Positions 42,700 to 52,473 of a DNA stretch of 64,000 nucleotides are shown here, one piece after another (the first letter of the stretch is position 1; the number at the start of each line of letters is the position of its first letter). The notes under the pieces were generated by a model. The model searched no databases and was not told the origin of the DNA. It worked only from the letters and a program-made list of their open reading frames with translations. The position numbers were made by a program, and so were the translations under genes. Source of the DNA: Shewanella cyperi (lineage in GTDB: Bacteria > Pseudomonadota > Gammaproteobacteria > Enterobacterales > Shewanellaceae); assembly GCF_017354985.1 (NCBI RefSeq), contig NZ_CP071501.1:639501-703500 (forward strand), written 5' to 3'.

Positions 42700-45600
42700 T
42701 TAATGCCCTGAACCGCTTGTCAGCGGTGGCAGTCCGATAGAGAGTAAGCCATCGCGGCCAACCGGCCCAACCAGAGTGCTGTCTGGTGGATTTGTATCAA
42801 TGTTGCAATCATCACCGTAGCACGCCAGGTAACAGGTGATTGACCCCGACGATGCTGCTGGATCGTAATGGCGACATAAAGGGTTGTCTTTGCTGCCGCC
42901 CACCACAAACAGGTTAAAGGCCGTTATGGCATCCACACAGTATCGATACTCAGATAGAAAGCGGTTAATTTGGTTGACTTGGTTCATAGCATAGGGTTTA
43001 TCGTCTGGACAGGCTTTGGTTTGCCCCAAGACCAGCTCCAAATCAGTGCAGGGCTCATTGGTGGCGAGCTTGCCACATAGCAATGCCACTGTGCCTGGCC
43101 GATTGGCTTCCATCAGCACGACTTGTACCTCTCCCTTAGTCTCTGCGGTTTGCAGATTGGCATCCGTTACTTTTAAGGTCAGCTTGAGGCGGTAATCAGC
43201 CGCATCTCCGCGTCGGGTTCCCAAATTATCTGGTGACAGAGTCGGATTTTGTCCGGTTGCCGTCAGGTCGGGTAAGTTAAATGAGGATCTACCAGCAATC
43301 GCCACCACTTCCGGGTGCGCTAACCATTCAAAGGTATAGGGCGGCGTTCCGCCACTGGCATCTGCTTGCAGGGTGATAGGTGCGCCCAAGGCAATGCTTA
43401 CGGGCACAGACAGATTGGGGACCAAGGGAGGAACGCTAGGCAGGGGAGGTGCCTTGACTATCACTTCTTGGGTTGTTTTAACGGTATTCTCGACGCGATC
43501 TCGGCTGGTCAGCTCAAATTGCAGCACAGCGTCGGCAGCGCCCGGTGCCAGGGTGGGCGCAATAAAGGTCCAATGGCTTGCCCGCTCATCGGCTTGATCG
43601 TCAGTTGGGGTAAGGGTGACTGTCGGGGTTCCTAACACCTGTGCAATGGCATAACGGTAATGATCCCTGGTCGGAAATTGAATGCCCCCCGTGGGTTCGG
43701 GTGCACTTATACTCACGGACTGACCGCTGTCGACAGTGATAGGTGCCAGTGCGCCGACAACCAGAGAGGCGGAGACATCGTTTACCTGCACCAACCCATC
43801 CCGTTGGATGGTTTGGGCGCCATCGGTGATTTGCACATTGAATCGCAGCAGGGTTGGCCTGTCGACTCCGGGCGCGGTAAATATCATTCTGGCGGTGTCG
43901 GTGTGGTGAAGGGTGATATCCGGGCCGTCATCATCCTTCAGATAAGACCAAAGATAACGATAAGAATCACGACCTTTACCGCCTTGAACCGCAACCGCCA
44001 AGCCCCTTGTGGAGCCTTCATTGACTATCACCCCGGTTACACCACCAATGATAACCAAAGGGTCGTCCTGTTTTGGCACCTGTTGTGGCGGTAATACCTG
44101 TGGTGGGGCTTCCGGCGCCGGGATCACCGGCAGCGGGCGCATGATGAGAATCGGCACCACATAATGCAAAGGCTGTCCCTTGGGATCTTTACCGGTAACA
44201 GTCAGGGTGGCGTGGGCCGAGTTGTCCTTGAGGAGCGGGGCCGTGACGCTTATCTGGGTACCAGTATCACCGCCGTTTGACTGCTGTGATATTTGCAATT
44301 CGGGCCCCGAGGTCTGGGTCACTGTCACATCCGTTAATGGCGTACTCATCACGGGGACAGTTTCGTTCACCACCACCAGACGGGGTTCCAGTGGGGTGAT
44401 TGGCGTTGGTGTTGCACCACTTGCCGGCCCTGGGGGTAGGGTGGCGTGCACCACGGCTTCAGCGGTACGCTCATTCCCCTCGGCATCAATAAGGCTGGCC
44501 TGGAAAGTCAGTGCCTGCGCGGAATCCACACTGGGAAGCTCGACTGTCACCACTTCTTGGGTGCTGTCCAGGAGCGTTGCCGCAGGACCGCCGGTCTGAA
44601 TCCAATCCCACTGATAGGGCTCCTGACCACCACTGGCGGTCATGCCTAATTGAACGCTGGTTCCGCCCGTGGCGGTTACCACTGGTGGTGCCAATAAGAC
44701 CAAGGCCTGTGGCGGTACTTTGGGGGGCACCAACACCGGATTGGGTGAAGGTACCAATTGAAGCGGTTGGGGGACCTGCAAGGGTTGTGCTATTTGCAGT
44801 GGCATCAGTAAGGGGGCTGCAATAGGTATCGGCGTGGGCACAGGATCCGGCGTTTGAGACGGTTCCAGTATCGGGGTTAAGGTTGGCACCGCATACTGAA
44901 CTTGGATGGCCGTTCGTGCACTGGCATTTTTCCCGGTCACAGGATCTGTAACAGTGACGTCGAAATGCAATACGCCCCCTTGGGGAATGGAAGGGGCAAT
45001 AAAACTGGGATTGGCCGTGTTTGCATTATTCAGAGTGACGACCGGTGAGTCGGGGGATATTTGTCGCCATTCATAAGTCAGATTGCTATCACTGCCTCTG
45101 GCGTGCAAGAAGACCTCATGTCCCGCTTGGACCAAACGCGATGTTGCCCCGGCTTTGACACTGACATTATTTGCCGGCACCACGGTCACAGCCACCTTGG
45201 ATGGCCGGCCAATGCCATTATCGTCCTGGGTTCGCAGTTCGAATGACAGCAGGGTGTTTATCGTGACCGTCGGCGCGGTAAAGGTTAATACCGAAGTGTC
45301 GGCGCCTGTCAGCGTGACTTTTGGGCCACTCTCCTGGGTCCAGCTCCATGAAACTGGCCCTACAGCATCGTGGGCAAAGGCATGTAACGTGGTTGTCAGT
45401 CCCGAAATCACCTGACGGCCATCATCGCCTATATTGGTGGTCATTTGCGGGATGTCTGCAGGAATGGCTTGAGACGCGGCGATGGATGCTATTACGCTGC
45501 CACACACTTGTGCCTCAAGATCGGCGCAGGCGCGCAGGTGATAGACGTAGGCCTGTGGTGCAGTCAGCGGTGGCAGGTCGGTGAAACTGAGTTCAGTGGT

Positions 45601-45885
45601 GATCGCAATGGGATCGCCGCAATTATCAATCGGTGCCGCGGCAACCAAATCCTGGGTGACGCCATCGGGAACCTCGCAACGGTAAATGGCGTAACTGGTT
45701 GCAGTCTCAACACTCGACCAGGTAAGGGGAATACCTTCCTGGGACCCCCGCACAGTATTTAACGTGACAGGTATGGAAAGTGCTGAAACATCAACAGGCG
45801 CTTCTTTATGGTGGTGTCTGCCACAGGCCGTCAGTGCCAAGACCAGTATCAAACTTAATGTTTTCAAGCGAGTAGATAGATACAT
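42700..45885 (-). CDS. Large lipoprotein with repeated Ig/PKD-like domains
   Basis: 1061 residues from MYLSTRLKTLSL, preceded by AAGGACG. Lipobox 'LALTAC' (Cys near 21) is followed by a fibronectin-like domain ('GIPLTWSSVETATSYAIYRC'). Several PKD/REJ-type domains follow with the recurring pattern 'W.Q.SGP.VTL..A......F.AP' (about residues 180, 270, 430, 650). A Pro-rich linker (about 345-400) separates them. A Cys-rich C-terminus ('CPDDKPYAMN', 'CYLACYGDDCN') ends the protein. It is probably a surface-exposed adhesin-like or scaffold lipoprotein. The gene is flanked by direct repeats of the deaD 3' end, suggesting insertion as a unit. Confidence 0.8.
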   Translation of the reverse strand: MYLSTRLKTLSLILVLALTACGRHHHKEAPVDVSALSIPVTLNTVRGSQEGIPLTWSSVETATSYAIYRCEVPDGVTQDLVAAAPIDNCGDPIAITTELSFTDLPPLTAPQAYVYHLRACADLEAQVCGSVIASIAASQAIPADIPQMTTNIGDDGRQVISGLTTTLHAFAHDAVGPVSWSWTQESGPKVTLTGADTSVLTFTAPTVTINTLLSFELRTQDDNGIGRPSKVAVTVVPANNVSVKAGATSRLVQAGHEVFLHARGSDSNLTYEWRQISPDSPVVTLNNANTANPSFIAPSIPQGGVLHFDVTVTDPVTGKNASARTAIQVQYAVPTLTPILEPSQTPDPVPTPIPIAAPLLMPLQIAQPLQVPQPLQLVPSPNPVLVPPKVPPQALVLLAPPVVTATGGTSVQLGMTASGGQEPYQWDWIQTGGPAATLLDSTQEVVTVELPSVDSAQALTFQASLIDAEGNERTAEAVVHATLPPGPASGATPTPITPLEPRLVVVNETVPVMSTPLTDVTVTQTSGPELQISQQSNGGDTGTQISVTAPLLKDNSAHATLTVTGKDPKGQPLHYVVPILIMRPLPVIPAPEAPPQVLPPQQVPKQDDPLVIIGGVTGVIVNEGSTRGLAVAVQGGKGRDSYRYLWSYLKDDDGPDITLHHTDTARMIFTAPGVDRPTLLRFNVQITDGAQTIQRDGLVQVNDVSASLVVGALAPITVDSGQSVSISAPEPTGGIQFPTRDHYRYAIAQVLGTPTVTLTPTDDQADERASHWTFIAPTLAPGAADAVLQFELTSRDRVENTVKTTQEVIVKAPPLPSVPPLVPNLSVPVSIALGAPITLQADASGGTPPYTFEWLAHPEVVAIAGRSSFNLPDLTATGQNPTLSPDNLGTRRGDAADYRLKLTLKVTDANLQTAETKGEVQVVLMEANRPGTVALLCGKLATNEPCTDLELVLGQTKACPDDKPYAMNQVNQINRFLSEYRYCVDAITAFNLFVVGGSKDNPLCRHYDPAASSGSITCYLACYGDDCNIDTNPPDSTLVGPVGRDGLLSIGLPPLTSGSGH

Positions 45886-46241
45886 CGTCCTTGTTCCCAA
45901 TTTGAACTAATCGCTCTGAGATTAGTCGATTTTCAATTCATTTTGATTTCACCCAATTTAAACCGGCACGGATTTCATGTCCATTTTTTCAGTGTTCTAT
46001 ACACTAACCTGCTGATTTTATATTCATAGATGCGTTCCAGTATCGGATATGGGCACGGTTGAATCTTTTCGCTGTGCTTAGCAGCAGGAGGCCCCCATGC
46101 TCGGTAAGCTTTATTTTGCTTTTTAAGCTAACAAGACCGCGATTTTGCTAAAGTCGGTCGCGAAGCGGAGACCCTCGGTGATAGCGCTGTTGCAGCAAGA
46201 TTTATAGGGGCAGGCAAGATTCATCTCCGCAATTGCGGCAA
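45886..46241. other. Spacer upstream of the large lipoprotein gene
   Basis: About 350 bp with the lipoprotein gene's promoter and the region beyond deaD's terminator. A short inverted segment GACCGCGA...TCGGTCGCG near 46135-46165 is seen. No gene is recognised. Confidence 0.4.
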
Positions 46242-46272
46242 CAAAAAACCACCCATGGGGTGGTTTTTTTAT
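46242..46272 (-). terminator. Terminator of deaD
   Basis: AAAAAACCACCC-ATG-GGGTGGTTTTTT. The same element follows the duplicated fragment at 42361. Confidence 0.9.
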
Positions 46273-46288
46273 TCAGTCTGGTTAGCTA

Positions 46289-48193
46289 TCAGCCTTCTTT
46301 CGAACGGCGTGGTTTGCGATCGGATGGCGCCTTGCGGTCGCTGAACTTTCTTTCACCACGATCCGGGCGTTCGCCTCGGTCAGAACGCTCACCGCGCTCA
46401 GCAAAACGCTCACCCTGGGGCTTGCGTGGACGCTTGGGCACCGGGCCGCCGCGGCTGAAGTCTTCGCCGCCTTCGGCGCCCACTTCGCGGATGTTCAGCG
46501 GCTTGCCACAGACGCGCACCTTCTTCAGGTGAACCAGTATGTCCTTGGGCATGCCGTCGGGCAGGTCGACCGTGGTTTGCTGATCGTACAGTTGGATCTG
46601 GCCAATGTATCGGCTGTCGATGTTGGCTTCGTTGGCGATGGCGCCGACGATATTGCCCACACCCACACCGTGCTCACGACCCACGTCGATGACGTAGCGG
46701 TTCATCTTGATGTCGGGATTGTCCTTCAGTGCCTCGGCGCTGCCCAGGTTGGCGGGCAGGGGACGTGAGTCACGACGACGCTCATTGCGTTCGCCACGCT
46801 CGAAGCGCTCACCACGCTCACCACGATCACCGCGGCCGCTGCGCTCATCATGGCTGTCACGCTGACGCTCCTGGATGGCGGGCAGTTGCAGCGGACGCTC
46901 CTGTTGCACCAGCTGCAGCAGGGCGGCGGCCAGTACGTCTGTGTCCACTTCCAGCTGTTGGCACAGCTGAGCCACGGCACCCTTCATAAAGTCCAGGTGT
47001 TCGTTGGCGATGACTTCGCCCACTTGCTCACCCAGACGGGACAGGCGGCGCTCGGCCACTGTCTCGGGGCTTGGGATCTTCATTGGCGAAATACGGCTGT
47101 TGGTGGCGCGCTCAATGGTGCGCAGCATGCGCATTTCACGATGGGTCACGAACAGAATTGCCATGCCGGTACGACCTGCGCGGCCGGTACGACCGATACG
47201 ATGCACGTAGGCTTCGGTATCGTAGGGAATATCGTAGTTAACCACGTGACCGATACGCTCAACGTCCAGACCACGGGCGGCCACGTCGGTGGCGATAATG
47301 ATGTCCAGCTTGCCGGACTTGAGCTGATCCACGGCGCGCTCACGGGCCTGCTGGTTCATATCACCGTGCAGGGGCGAGGAGGCATAACCGCGGGCTTCCA
47401 GCTTCTCGGCCAACTCGACGCAGGAATTACGGGTACGAACGAAGATGATGATACCTTCGGTGTTTTCCACTTCCAGCACCCGCACCAGGGCCTCCAGCTT
47501 GTTGTGCTGGGATACCTGCACAAAACGCTGCTCGATGGAGTCCACTGTGGTGTGGCTGGCGGCGATGCTGATGTTGACCGGGTTTTGCAGGTGCTTGTTG
47601 GCCACGCGCTTGATTTGCTCAGGCATGGTGGCGGAGAACAGCGCCAGCTGACGGCTTTCCGGAGTGTGTTCCAGGATCCATTCGATATCGTCGATGAAGC
47701 CCATTTTCAGCATTTCATCGGCTTCGTCCAGCACCAAGGCCTTCAGGGTATCGAGCTTGAGTGTGCCACGACGCATATGGTCCATAACACGGCCCGGAGT
47801 ACCGACTATCACCTGGGGACCGCGGCGCAGGGCCTGCAGCTGTTGGTGCATGCTCTGGCCGCCGTAGATGGGCAGCACGTGGAAGCCCTTCATGAACTTG
47901 GCGTAGCTGGAGAAAGCTTCGGCCACCTGTACCGCCAGTTCGCGGGTCGGTGCCAGCACCAGGATTTGCGGCGCGTTGAGGCCGGCATCTATGTTGGACA
48001 GCAGCGGCAGGGCGAAGGCGCCGGTCTTGCCGGTACCTGTCTGGGCCTGGCCGAGTATGTCCTGACCGGCCATCAGGGGCGTGATACTCGCAGCCTGAAT
48101 TGGGGTAGGGTTCTCGTAGCCGAGTTCGTCGAGGGCACGCAAAAGCGCCTCGGAAAGGCCGAGTTCACGGAAGGTTTTTTCACTGAATGACAT
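46289..48193 (-). CDS. deaD: DEAD-box ATP-dependent RNA helicase DeaD/CsdA
   Basis: 634 residues. Helicase motifs in order: 'AQTGTGKTGAF' (I, ~55), 'PTRELAVQ' (Ia), 'VGTPGRVMDH' (Ib), 'LDEADEML' (II, ~157), 'FSATMPEQ' (III), and 'HRIGRTGRAGRTG' (VI, ~330). A DbpA-like RNA-binding domain lies near 490-560 ('YVIDVGREHGVGVGNIVGAI'). The tail is Arg/Gly/Glu-rich (ERSDRGERPDRGERK). It unwinds structured RNA, aids ribosome assembly and cold adaptation. The 190-bp region before it may hold a regulatory 5' leader. Confidence 0.95.
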   Translation of the reverse strand: MSFSEKTFRELGLSEALLRALDELGYENPTPIQAASITPLMAGQDILGQAQTGTGKTGAFALPLLSNIDAGLNAPQILVLAPTRELAVQVAEAFSSYAKFMKGFHVLPIYGGQSMHQQLQALRRGPQVIVGTPGRVMDHMRRGTLKLDTLKALVLDEADEMLKMGFIDDIEWILEHTPESRQLALFSATMPEQIKRVANKHLQNPVNISIAASHTTVDSIEQRFVQVSQHNKLEALVRVLEVENTEGIIIFVRTRNSCVELAEKLEARGYASSPLHGDMNQQARERAVDQLKSGKLDIIIATDVAARGLDVERIGHVVNYDIPYDTEAYVHRIGRTGRAGRTGMAILFVTHREMRMLRTIERATNSRISPMKIPSPETVAERRLSRLGEQVGEVIANEHLDFMKGAVAQLCQQLEVDTDVLAAALLQLVQQERPLQLPAIQERQRDSHDERSGRGDRGERGERFERGERNERRRDSRPLPANLGSAEALKDNPDIKMNRYVIDVGREHGVGVGNIVGAIANEANIDSRYIGQIQLYDQQTTVDLPDGMPKDILVHLKKVRVCGKPLNIREVGAEGGEDFSRGGPVPKRPRKPQGERFAERGERSDRGERPDRGERKFSDRKAPSDRKPRRSKEG

Positions 48194-48383
48194 GGGTTGT
48201 AGCCTTTGACGGTGCAGAATGCACCTGTGTTGAGTTTCTATGACAGAAAATCAACCCCGTGTCGATTTCCCGTACCGAAAACGCCAGAGTATAGCAGGGC
48301 CGGCGCTGTTTGCCTATGTAAAATGTGTTTTTTTGCCTGATATGGCCTGAAATGGCGGTATACGGCCCGAAAAGGCATGTTAA

Positions 48384-49403
48384 CTAGTCGGTTTTGGGCA
48401 CCAGGGGCTTGGACAGCAGCGGATAGACAGCCTCTACCACGGCCGCAAGAAAACCATAATCCAGCCGATCCGGAGTGTCGTCCATGCTGTGATATTGGGG
48501 ATGGGGCGGCACCCCGAAATACAGCCAGGGAATACCTGCCTGATGGAAGGGGTAATGATCCGAGGCCTTGAGCCAGTTGATATTGCCGTTGCCTTCGCGG
48601 TCGAGGCGGGAATGACTGAGGCGTACACACAGACCATGGTTCTTCAGCCCTGGCAACAGGGCGTCAATGTTGCTGAAGTTGCGTGCCCCTTCGAGGTAAA
48701 TGGCGTAGGGACGGCCGGGGTGGCCCACCATGTCCAGATTGATGGCGGCTTCCACCTCAAGTCCCTGTGCCAGCAGCCAGTCCACCAGAGCCTTGCCGCC
48801 GTAGAGGCCCAACTCCTCGGCATCGGTGGCGGCAAACAGCCAGTTGATGTCGGCGGCGCGCTCTGTATCCGTGGCGCCATGGCTCGCCAGCGCCAGCAGC
48901 GCGGCCGTGCCCGAGGCATTGTCGTCTGCGCCGGGGTAATAACGCCTGCCCTGGCCTCCCAGGTGATCGTAGTGGCCCAAAATTACCCGCCAGCGCTTGC
49001 TGGGCGTGGCCGCGGGCAGGATCCCCACCAGATTGGCGCCATGGCGGTCGGAAAAGCCGTGGCGAAAGTCGAAGGGCTGCAGATAGCCCTGGGTGTCCTT
49101 GAGGCCAAGGGCCGCAGCAGGCATAAGCCCCGCTTCTTCAAAGCGGCGCGCCAGCAGTTGCTGGGCCAGGCGGGAGCCCTCGGTGCCGTTCTTGCGCCCG
49201 GCAAAGGGCTCGGAGGCCAGTTCGGCCACGTCCTGTCGCAGCTGCGCCATATCGACCCACTGGGGCTTGAGATCCCGCGGGCAATGGCTGGGGCCGGAGG
49301 TGCAGCCTGTCAGCAACAGCAGGCCCAGGCTCAGGCCCAGGTTCAGGCTTGAGCGTAAGCCTGAATCCCTCAAGCCACTGAAACCCCAGGCCCGGATCTG
49401 CAT
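48384..49403 (-). CDS. M28-family zinc aminopeptidase lipoprotein
   Basis: 339 residues. Lipobox 'LLLTGC' (Cys near 34) after a Leu-rich signal. M28 metal ligands: 'ILGHYDHLGG' (His), 'PGADDNASGTAALL' (Asp), 'ATDAEELGLYG' (Glu-Glu), 'NLDMVG' (Asp) and 'ASDHYPFH' (His). It cleaves N-terminal residues from peptides in the envelope. Its ATG overlaps the TGA of uvrA by one base, so it is translationally coupled to uvrA. Codon composition is normal. Confidence 0.88.
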   Translation of the reverse strand: MQIRAWGFSGLRDSGLRSSLNLGLSLGLLLLTGCTSGPSHCPRDLKPQWVDMAQLRQDVAELASEPFAGRKNGTEGSRLAQQLLARRFEEAGLMPAAALGLKDTQGYLQPFDFRHGFSDRHGANLVGILPAATPSKRWRVILGHYDHLGGQGRRYYPGADDNASGTAALLALASHGATDTERAADINWLFAATDAEELGLYGGKALVDWLLAQGLEVEAAINLDMVGHPGRPYAIYLEGARNFSNIDALLPGLKNHGLCVRLSHSRLDREGNGNINWLKASDHYPFHQAGIPWLYFGVPPHPQYHSMDDTPDRLDYGFLAAVVEAVYPLLSKPLVPKTD

Positions 49404-52231
49404 CAGCGCTCCAGCAGTGGCTTGAGGAAGCGCGCCGTGTGGGAGGCGCTGTGTTCGGCCACCTGTTCCGGGGTGCCCGTCACCAGGATAGTACCGCCGC
49501 CTGAGCCACCCTCTGGGCCCAGATCCACAATCCAGTCCGCGGTTTTAATCACGTCCAGGTTGTGCTCAATCACCACTATGGTGTTGCCGTGGGATTTGAG
49601 GCGGTGCAACACGTCCAGCAGCAGCTGGATATCGGCAAAGTGCAGACCTGTGGTGGGTTCGTCGAGTATGTACAAGGTCTTGCCGGTGTCGCGCTTCGAC
49701 AGCTCCTTGGCCAGCTTGACCCTTTGGGCCTCACCGCCGGAGAGGGTGGTGGCGCTCTGGCCTAGACGGATATAGGACAGGCCCACGTCCATCAGGGTTT
49801 GCAGTTTGCGGGCGATGGCGGGCACGGCATCGAAGAAGTCGCGGGCATCCTCCACCGTCATCTGCAGCACCTCATGGATATTCTTGCCCTTGTATTTGAC
49901 CTCCAGGGTCTCGCGGTTGTAGCGCTTACCCTTACAAGAGTCGCAGGGCACGTACACGTCCGGCAGGAAGTGCATTTCCACCTTGATCAAACCGTCACCC
50001 TGACAGGCCTCACAGCGGCCGCCCTTGACGTTGAAGGAGAAACGGCCCACCTGATAGCCGCGGGAGCGGGCTTCCTGGGTACCGGCGAACAGTTCACGGA
50101 TCGGGGTGAATATGCCGGTATAGGTGGCCGGGTTGGAGCGCGGGGTGCGGCCGATGGGGCTCTGATCTATGTCCACCACCTTGTCGCAGTGCTCCATGCC
50201 CTCGACCTTGTCGTAGGGGGCTGGCTCATCCACCGTGGCGCCGTTGAGCTGCTTGTGGGCAATGCGGAAGAAGGTGTCGTTGATCAGGGTCGACTTGCCG
50301 GAACCCGATACCCCGGTGACGCAGGTGAACAGGCCCACGGGTATGGTCAGGTCAACGTTTTTCAGGTTGTTGCCGCGGGCACCATAGAGGGAAATGACCC
50401 GCTCGGGATCGAAGGCGGCGCGCTCGCCTTCGACCTGAATTTTACGCACGCCGCTCAGGTACTGACCCGTGACCGAATGTTCGCAGTCGGTGATGTCCTT
50501 GAGCGTGCCGTCGCAGATGACCTCACCGCCGTGGACCCCGGCGCCGGGGCCTATGTCGATAATGTGGTCCGCCATGCGGATGGCATCTTCGTCGTGCTCC
50601 ACCACTATCACAGTGTTGCCCAGATCCCGCAGGTGGGTGAGGGTGCTGAGCAGCCGCTCGTTGTCCCTCTGGTGCAGGCCGATTGAGGGCTCGTCGAGCA
50701 CGTACATCACCCCCACCAGACCGGCGCCAATCTGGCTCGCCAGACGAATGCGCTGGGCCTCGCCGCCGGAGAGGGTTTCCGCCGAGCGCGACAGGCTGAG
50801 GTAGTTGAGGCCCACGTTCACCAGGAAGCCGAGGCGATCGCGCACTTCTTTCAAAATCTTCTCGGCGATCTGTGCCTTCTGGCCATCGAATTCCAGTGCC
50901 ATGAAATAGTCCAGGGCCTCGCCTATTGACCAGGTGGTCAGCCTTGGCAGGTTGAGGTCCTTGATATACACGTGGCGGGCCTCTTCGCGCAGCCTGGAAC
51001 CTTCACAGCTCTGACAGGCCTGGGTGCTGATGAATTTGGCCAGCTCCTCGCGCACCGCGGTGGACTCTGTCTCGCGGTAGCGGCGGTCCATGTTGTTGAG
51101 TATGCCCTCGAAGGGGTGCTTGCGGACCACCACATCGCCACGGTCGTTGATGTAGCGGAAGGAGATCTCATCCTTGCCGGAGCCGTACAGTACCGTCTTT
51201 TTCACCTTCTCCGGCAGGGTGCCGAAGGGGGATTCGATATCGAAACCGTAATGGTCCGCCAGGGAGGTCAGCATCTGGAAGTAATAAAAATTGCGTCTGT
51301 CCCAGCCGCGGATGGCGCCGCCCGCCAGGGACAGATCGCCGGAGACTATCACCCGCTCGGGGTCGAAAAATTGCTGTACCCCGAGACCGTCACAGGTCTG
51401 GCAGGCGCCGGCTGGGTTGTTGAATGAGAAGATCCTCGGTTCCAGCTCGGCCATGGAGTAGCCGCAGTGGGGGCAGGCGAAGTTGGCGGAGAAGATCAGC
51501 TCCTCTGTCGCCCCGTCTTCCATGCTGGCTATGGTGGCTATGCCCCCGGACAGCTCCAGGGCCGTCTCGAAAGATTCCGCCAGGCGCTGCTGTATGTCGT
51601 CACGGACCTTGAAGCGGTCGACCACCACTTCAATGGTGTGTTTGACGTGCAGATCCAGGGTTGGTGGATCGGACAGATCGCACACCTCGCCGTCGATGCG
51701 GGCGCGGATATAGCCCTGGGCCGCCAGGCTGTCGAGCAGCTTGACGTGTTCGCCCTTGCGGGCCTTGATAACCGGCGCCAGCAGCATCAGTCGTTCGCCC
51801 TCGGGGCGCTCCAGCACCTTGTCCACCATCTGGCTCACGGTTTGGGCCGCCAGCGGCTGGCCATGGGTGGGGCAGCGGGGCTCGCCGACCCGGGCAAACA
51901 ACAGCCTCAGGTAGTCGTAAATCTCTGTGATTGTGCCCACCGTGGAGCGCGGGTTGTGGGAGGTGGACTTCTGCTCGATGGAGATGGCGGGGCTCAGGCC
52001 TTCGATATGGTCGACATCGGGCTTTTCCATCAGGCTCAGGAATTGGCGCGCATAGGCCGACAGGGACTCTACGTAGCGCCGCTGGCCCTCGGCATAGAGG
52101 GTGTCAAACGCCAGGGACGACTTGCCCGATCCCGACAGGCCGGTGATCACTATCAGCTTGTTCCTGGGGATCGTCAGGTTGATATTTTTGAGATTGTGGG
52201 TACGGGCCCCGCGGATTTCAATCTTGTCCAT
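49403..52231 (-). CDS. uvrA: Excinuclease ABC subunit A
   Basis: 942 residues from [14 protein letters not shown], the usual start; a longer frame to 52330 is rejected. Two ABC ATPase modules: Walker A '[12 protein letters not shown]' near 32 and '[12 protein letters not shown]' near 640. Signatures '[16 protein letters not shown]' near 490 and '[10 protein letters not shown]' near 830. Zinc-binding modules include 'CPHCGYSM', 'CQTCDGLG', 'CEACQGDG' and 'CDSCKGKRY'. It detects bulky DNA damage with UvrB. No LexA box was found in its 242-bp upstream region shared with the yajR-like gene. The last base pairs with the next gene's start. Confidence 0.97.
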   Translation of the reverse strand: MDKIEIRGARTHNLKNINLTIPRNKLIVITGLSGSGKSSLAFDTLYAEGQRRYVESLSAYARQFLSLMEKPDVDHIEGLSPAISIEQKSTSHNPRSTVGTITEIYDYLRLLFARVGEPRCPTHGQPLAAQTVSQMVDKVLERPEGERLMLLAPVIKARKGEHVKLLDSLAAQGYIRARIDGEVCDLSDPPTLDLHVKHTIEVVVDRFKVRDDIQQRLAESFETALELSGGIATIASMEDGATEELIFSANFACPHCGYSMAELEPRIFSFNNPAGACQTCDGLGVQQFFDPERVIVSGDLSLAGGAIRGWDRRNFYYFQMLTSLADHYGFDIESPFGTLPEKVKKTVLYGSGKDEISFRYINDRGDVVVRKHPFEGILNNMDRRYRETESTAVREELAKFISTQACQSCEGSRLREEARHVYIKDLNLPRLTTWSIGEALDYFMALEFDGQKAQIAEKILKEVRDRLGFLVNVGLNYLSLSRSAETLSGGEAQRIRLASQIGAGLVGVMYVLDEPSIGLHQRDNERLLSTLTHLRDLGNTVIVVEHDEDAIRMADHIIDIGPGAGVHGGEVICDGTLKDITDCEHSVTGQYLSGVRKIQVEGERAAFDPERVISLYGARGNNLKNVDLTIPVGLFTCVTGVSGSGKSTLINDTFFRIAHKQLNGATVDEPAPYDKVEGMEHCDKVVDIDQSPIGRTPRSNPATYTGIFTPIRELFAGTQEARSRGYQVGRFSFNVKGGRCEACQGDGLIKVEMHFLPDVYVPCDSCKGKRYNRETLEVKYKGKNIHEVLQMTVEDARDFFDAVPAIARKLQTLMDVGLSYIRLGQSATTLSGGEAQRVKLAKELSKRDTGKTLYILDEPTTGLHFADIQLLLDVLHRLKSHGNTIVVIEHNLDVIKTADWIVDLGPEGGSGGGTILVTGTPEQVAEHSASHTARFLKPLLER

Positions 52232-52473
52232 CTGCCACATCAAACGCCGAATAAAAAGAGCCCAAGTATCGCATAAAAGCGCCGCGAACCACACTGCCAG
52301 TTTGCCCACAGTGCCCGAAGGGAAAATCACGCTTTGCCTCGGGAGCGAATCGACCTTACAATCTGGGCCAGTATTTTATTGGCCCACGGGCCGCCTTTGG
52401 GACGCGCAACGACAAGACTCTGGCTGCGCCCCTTTTTTCTTTGATTTTCAAGGCAAGGTTTCAAGGCAAGAGT

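Noticed and set aside
46850..48190. 446-codon open frame antisense to deaD
   Set aside because: Shadow of the helicase codon pattern; no recognisable motifs.
52232..52473. LexA box before uvrA
   Set aside because: The best candidate, CTGCCAGTTTGCCCACAG, has wrong spacing and mismatches.
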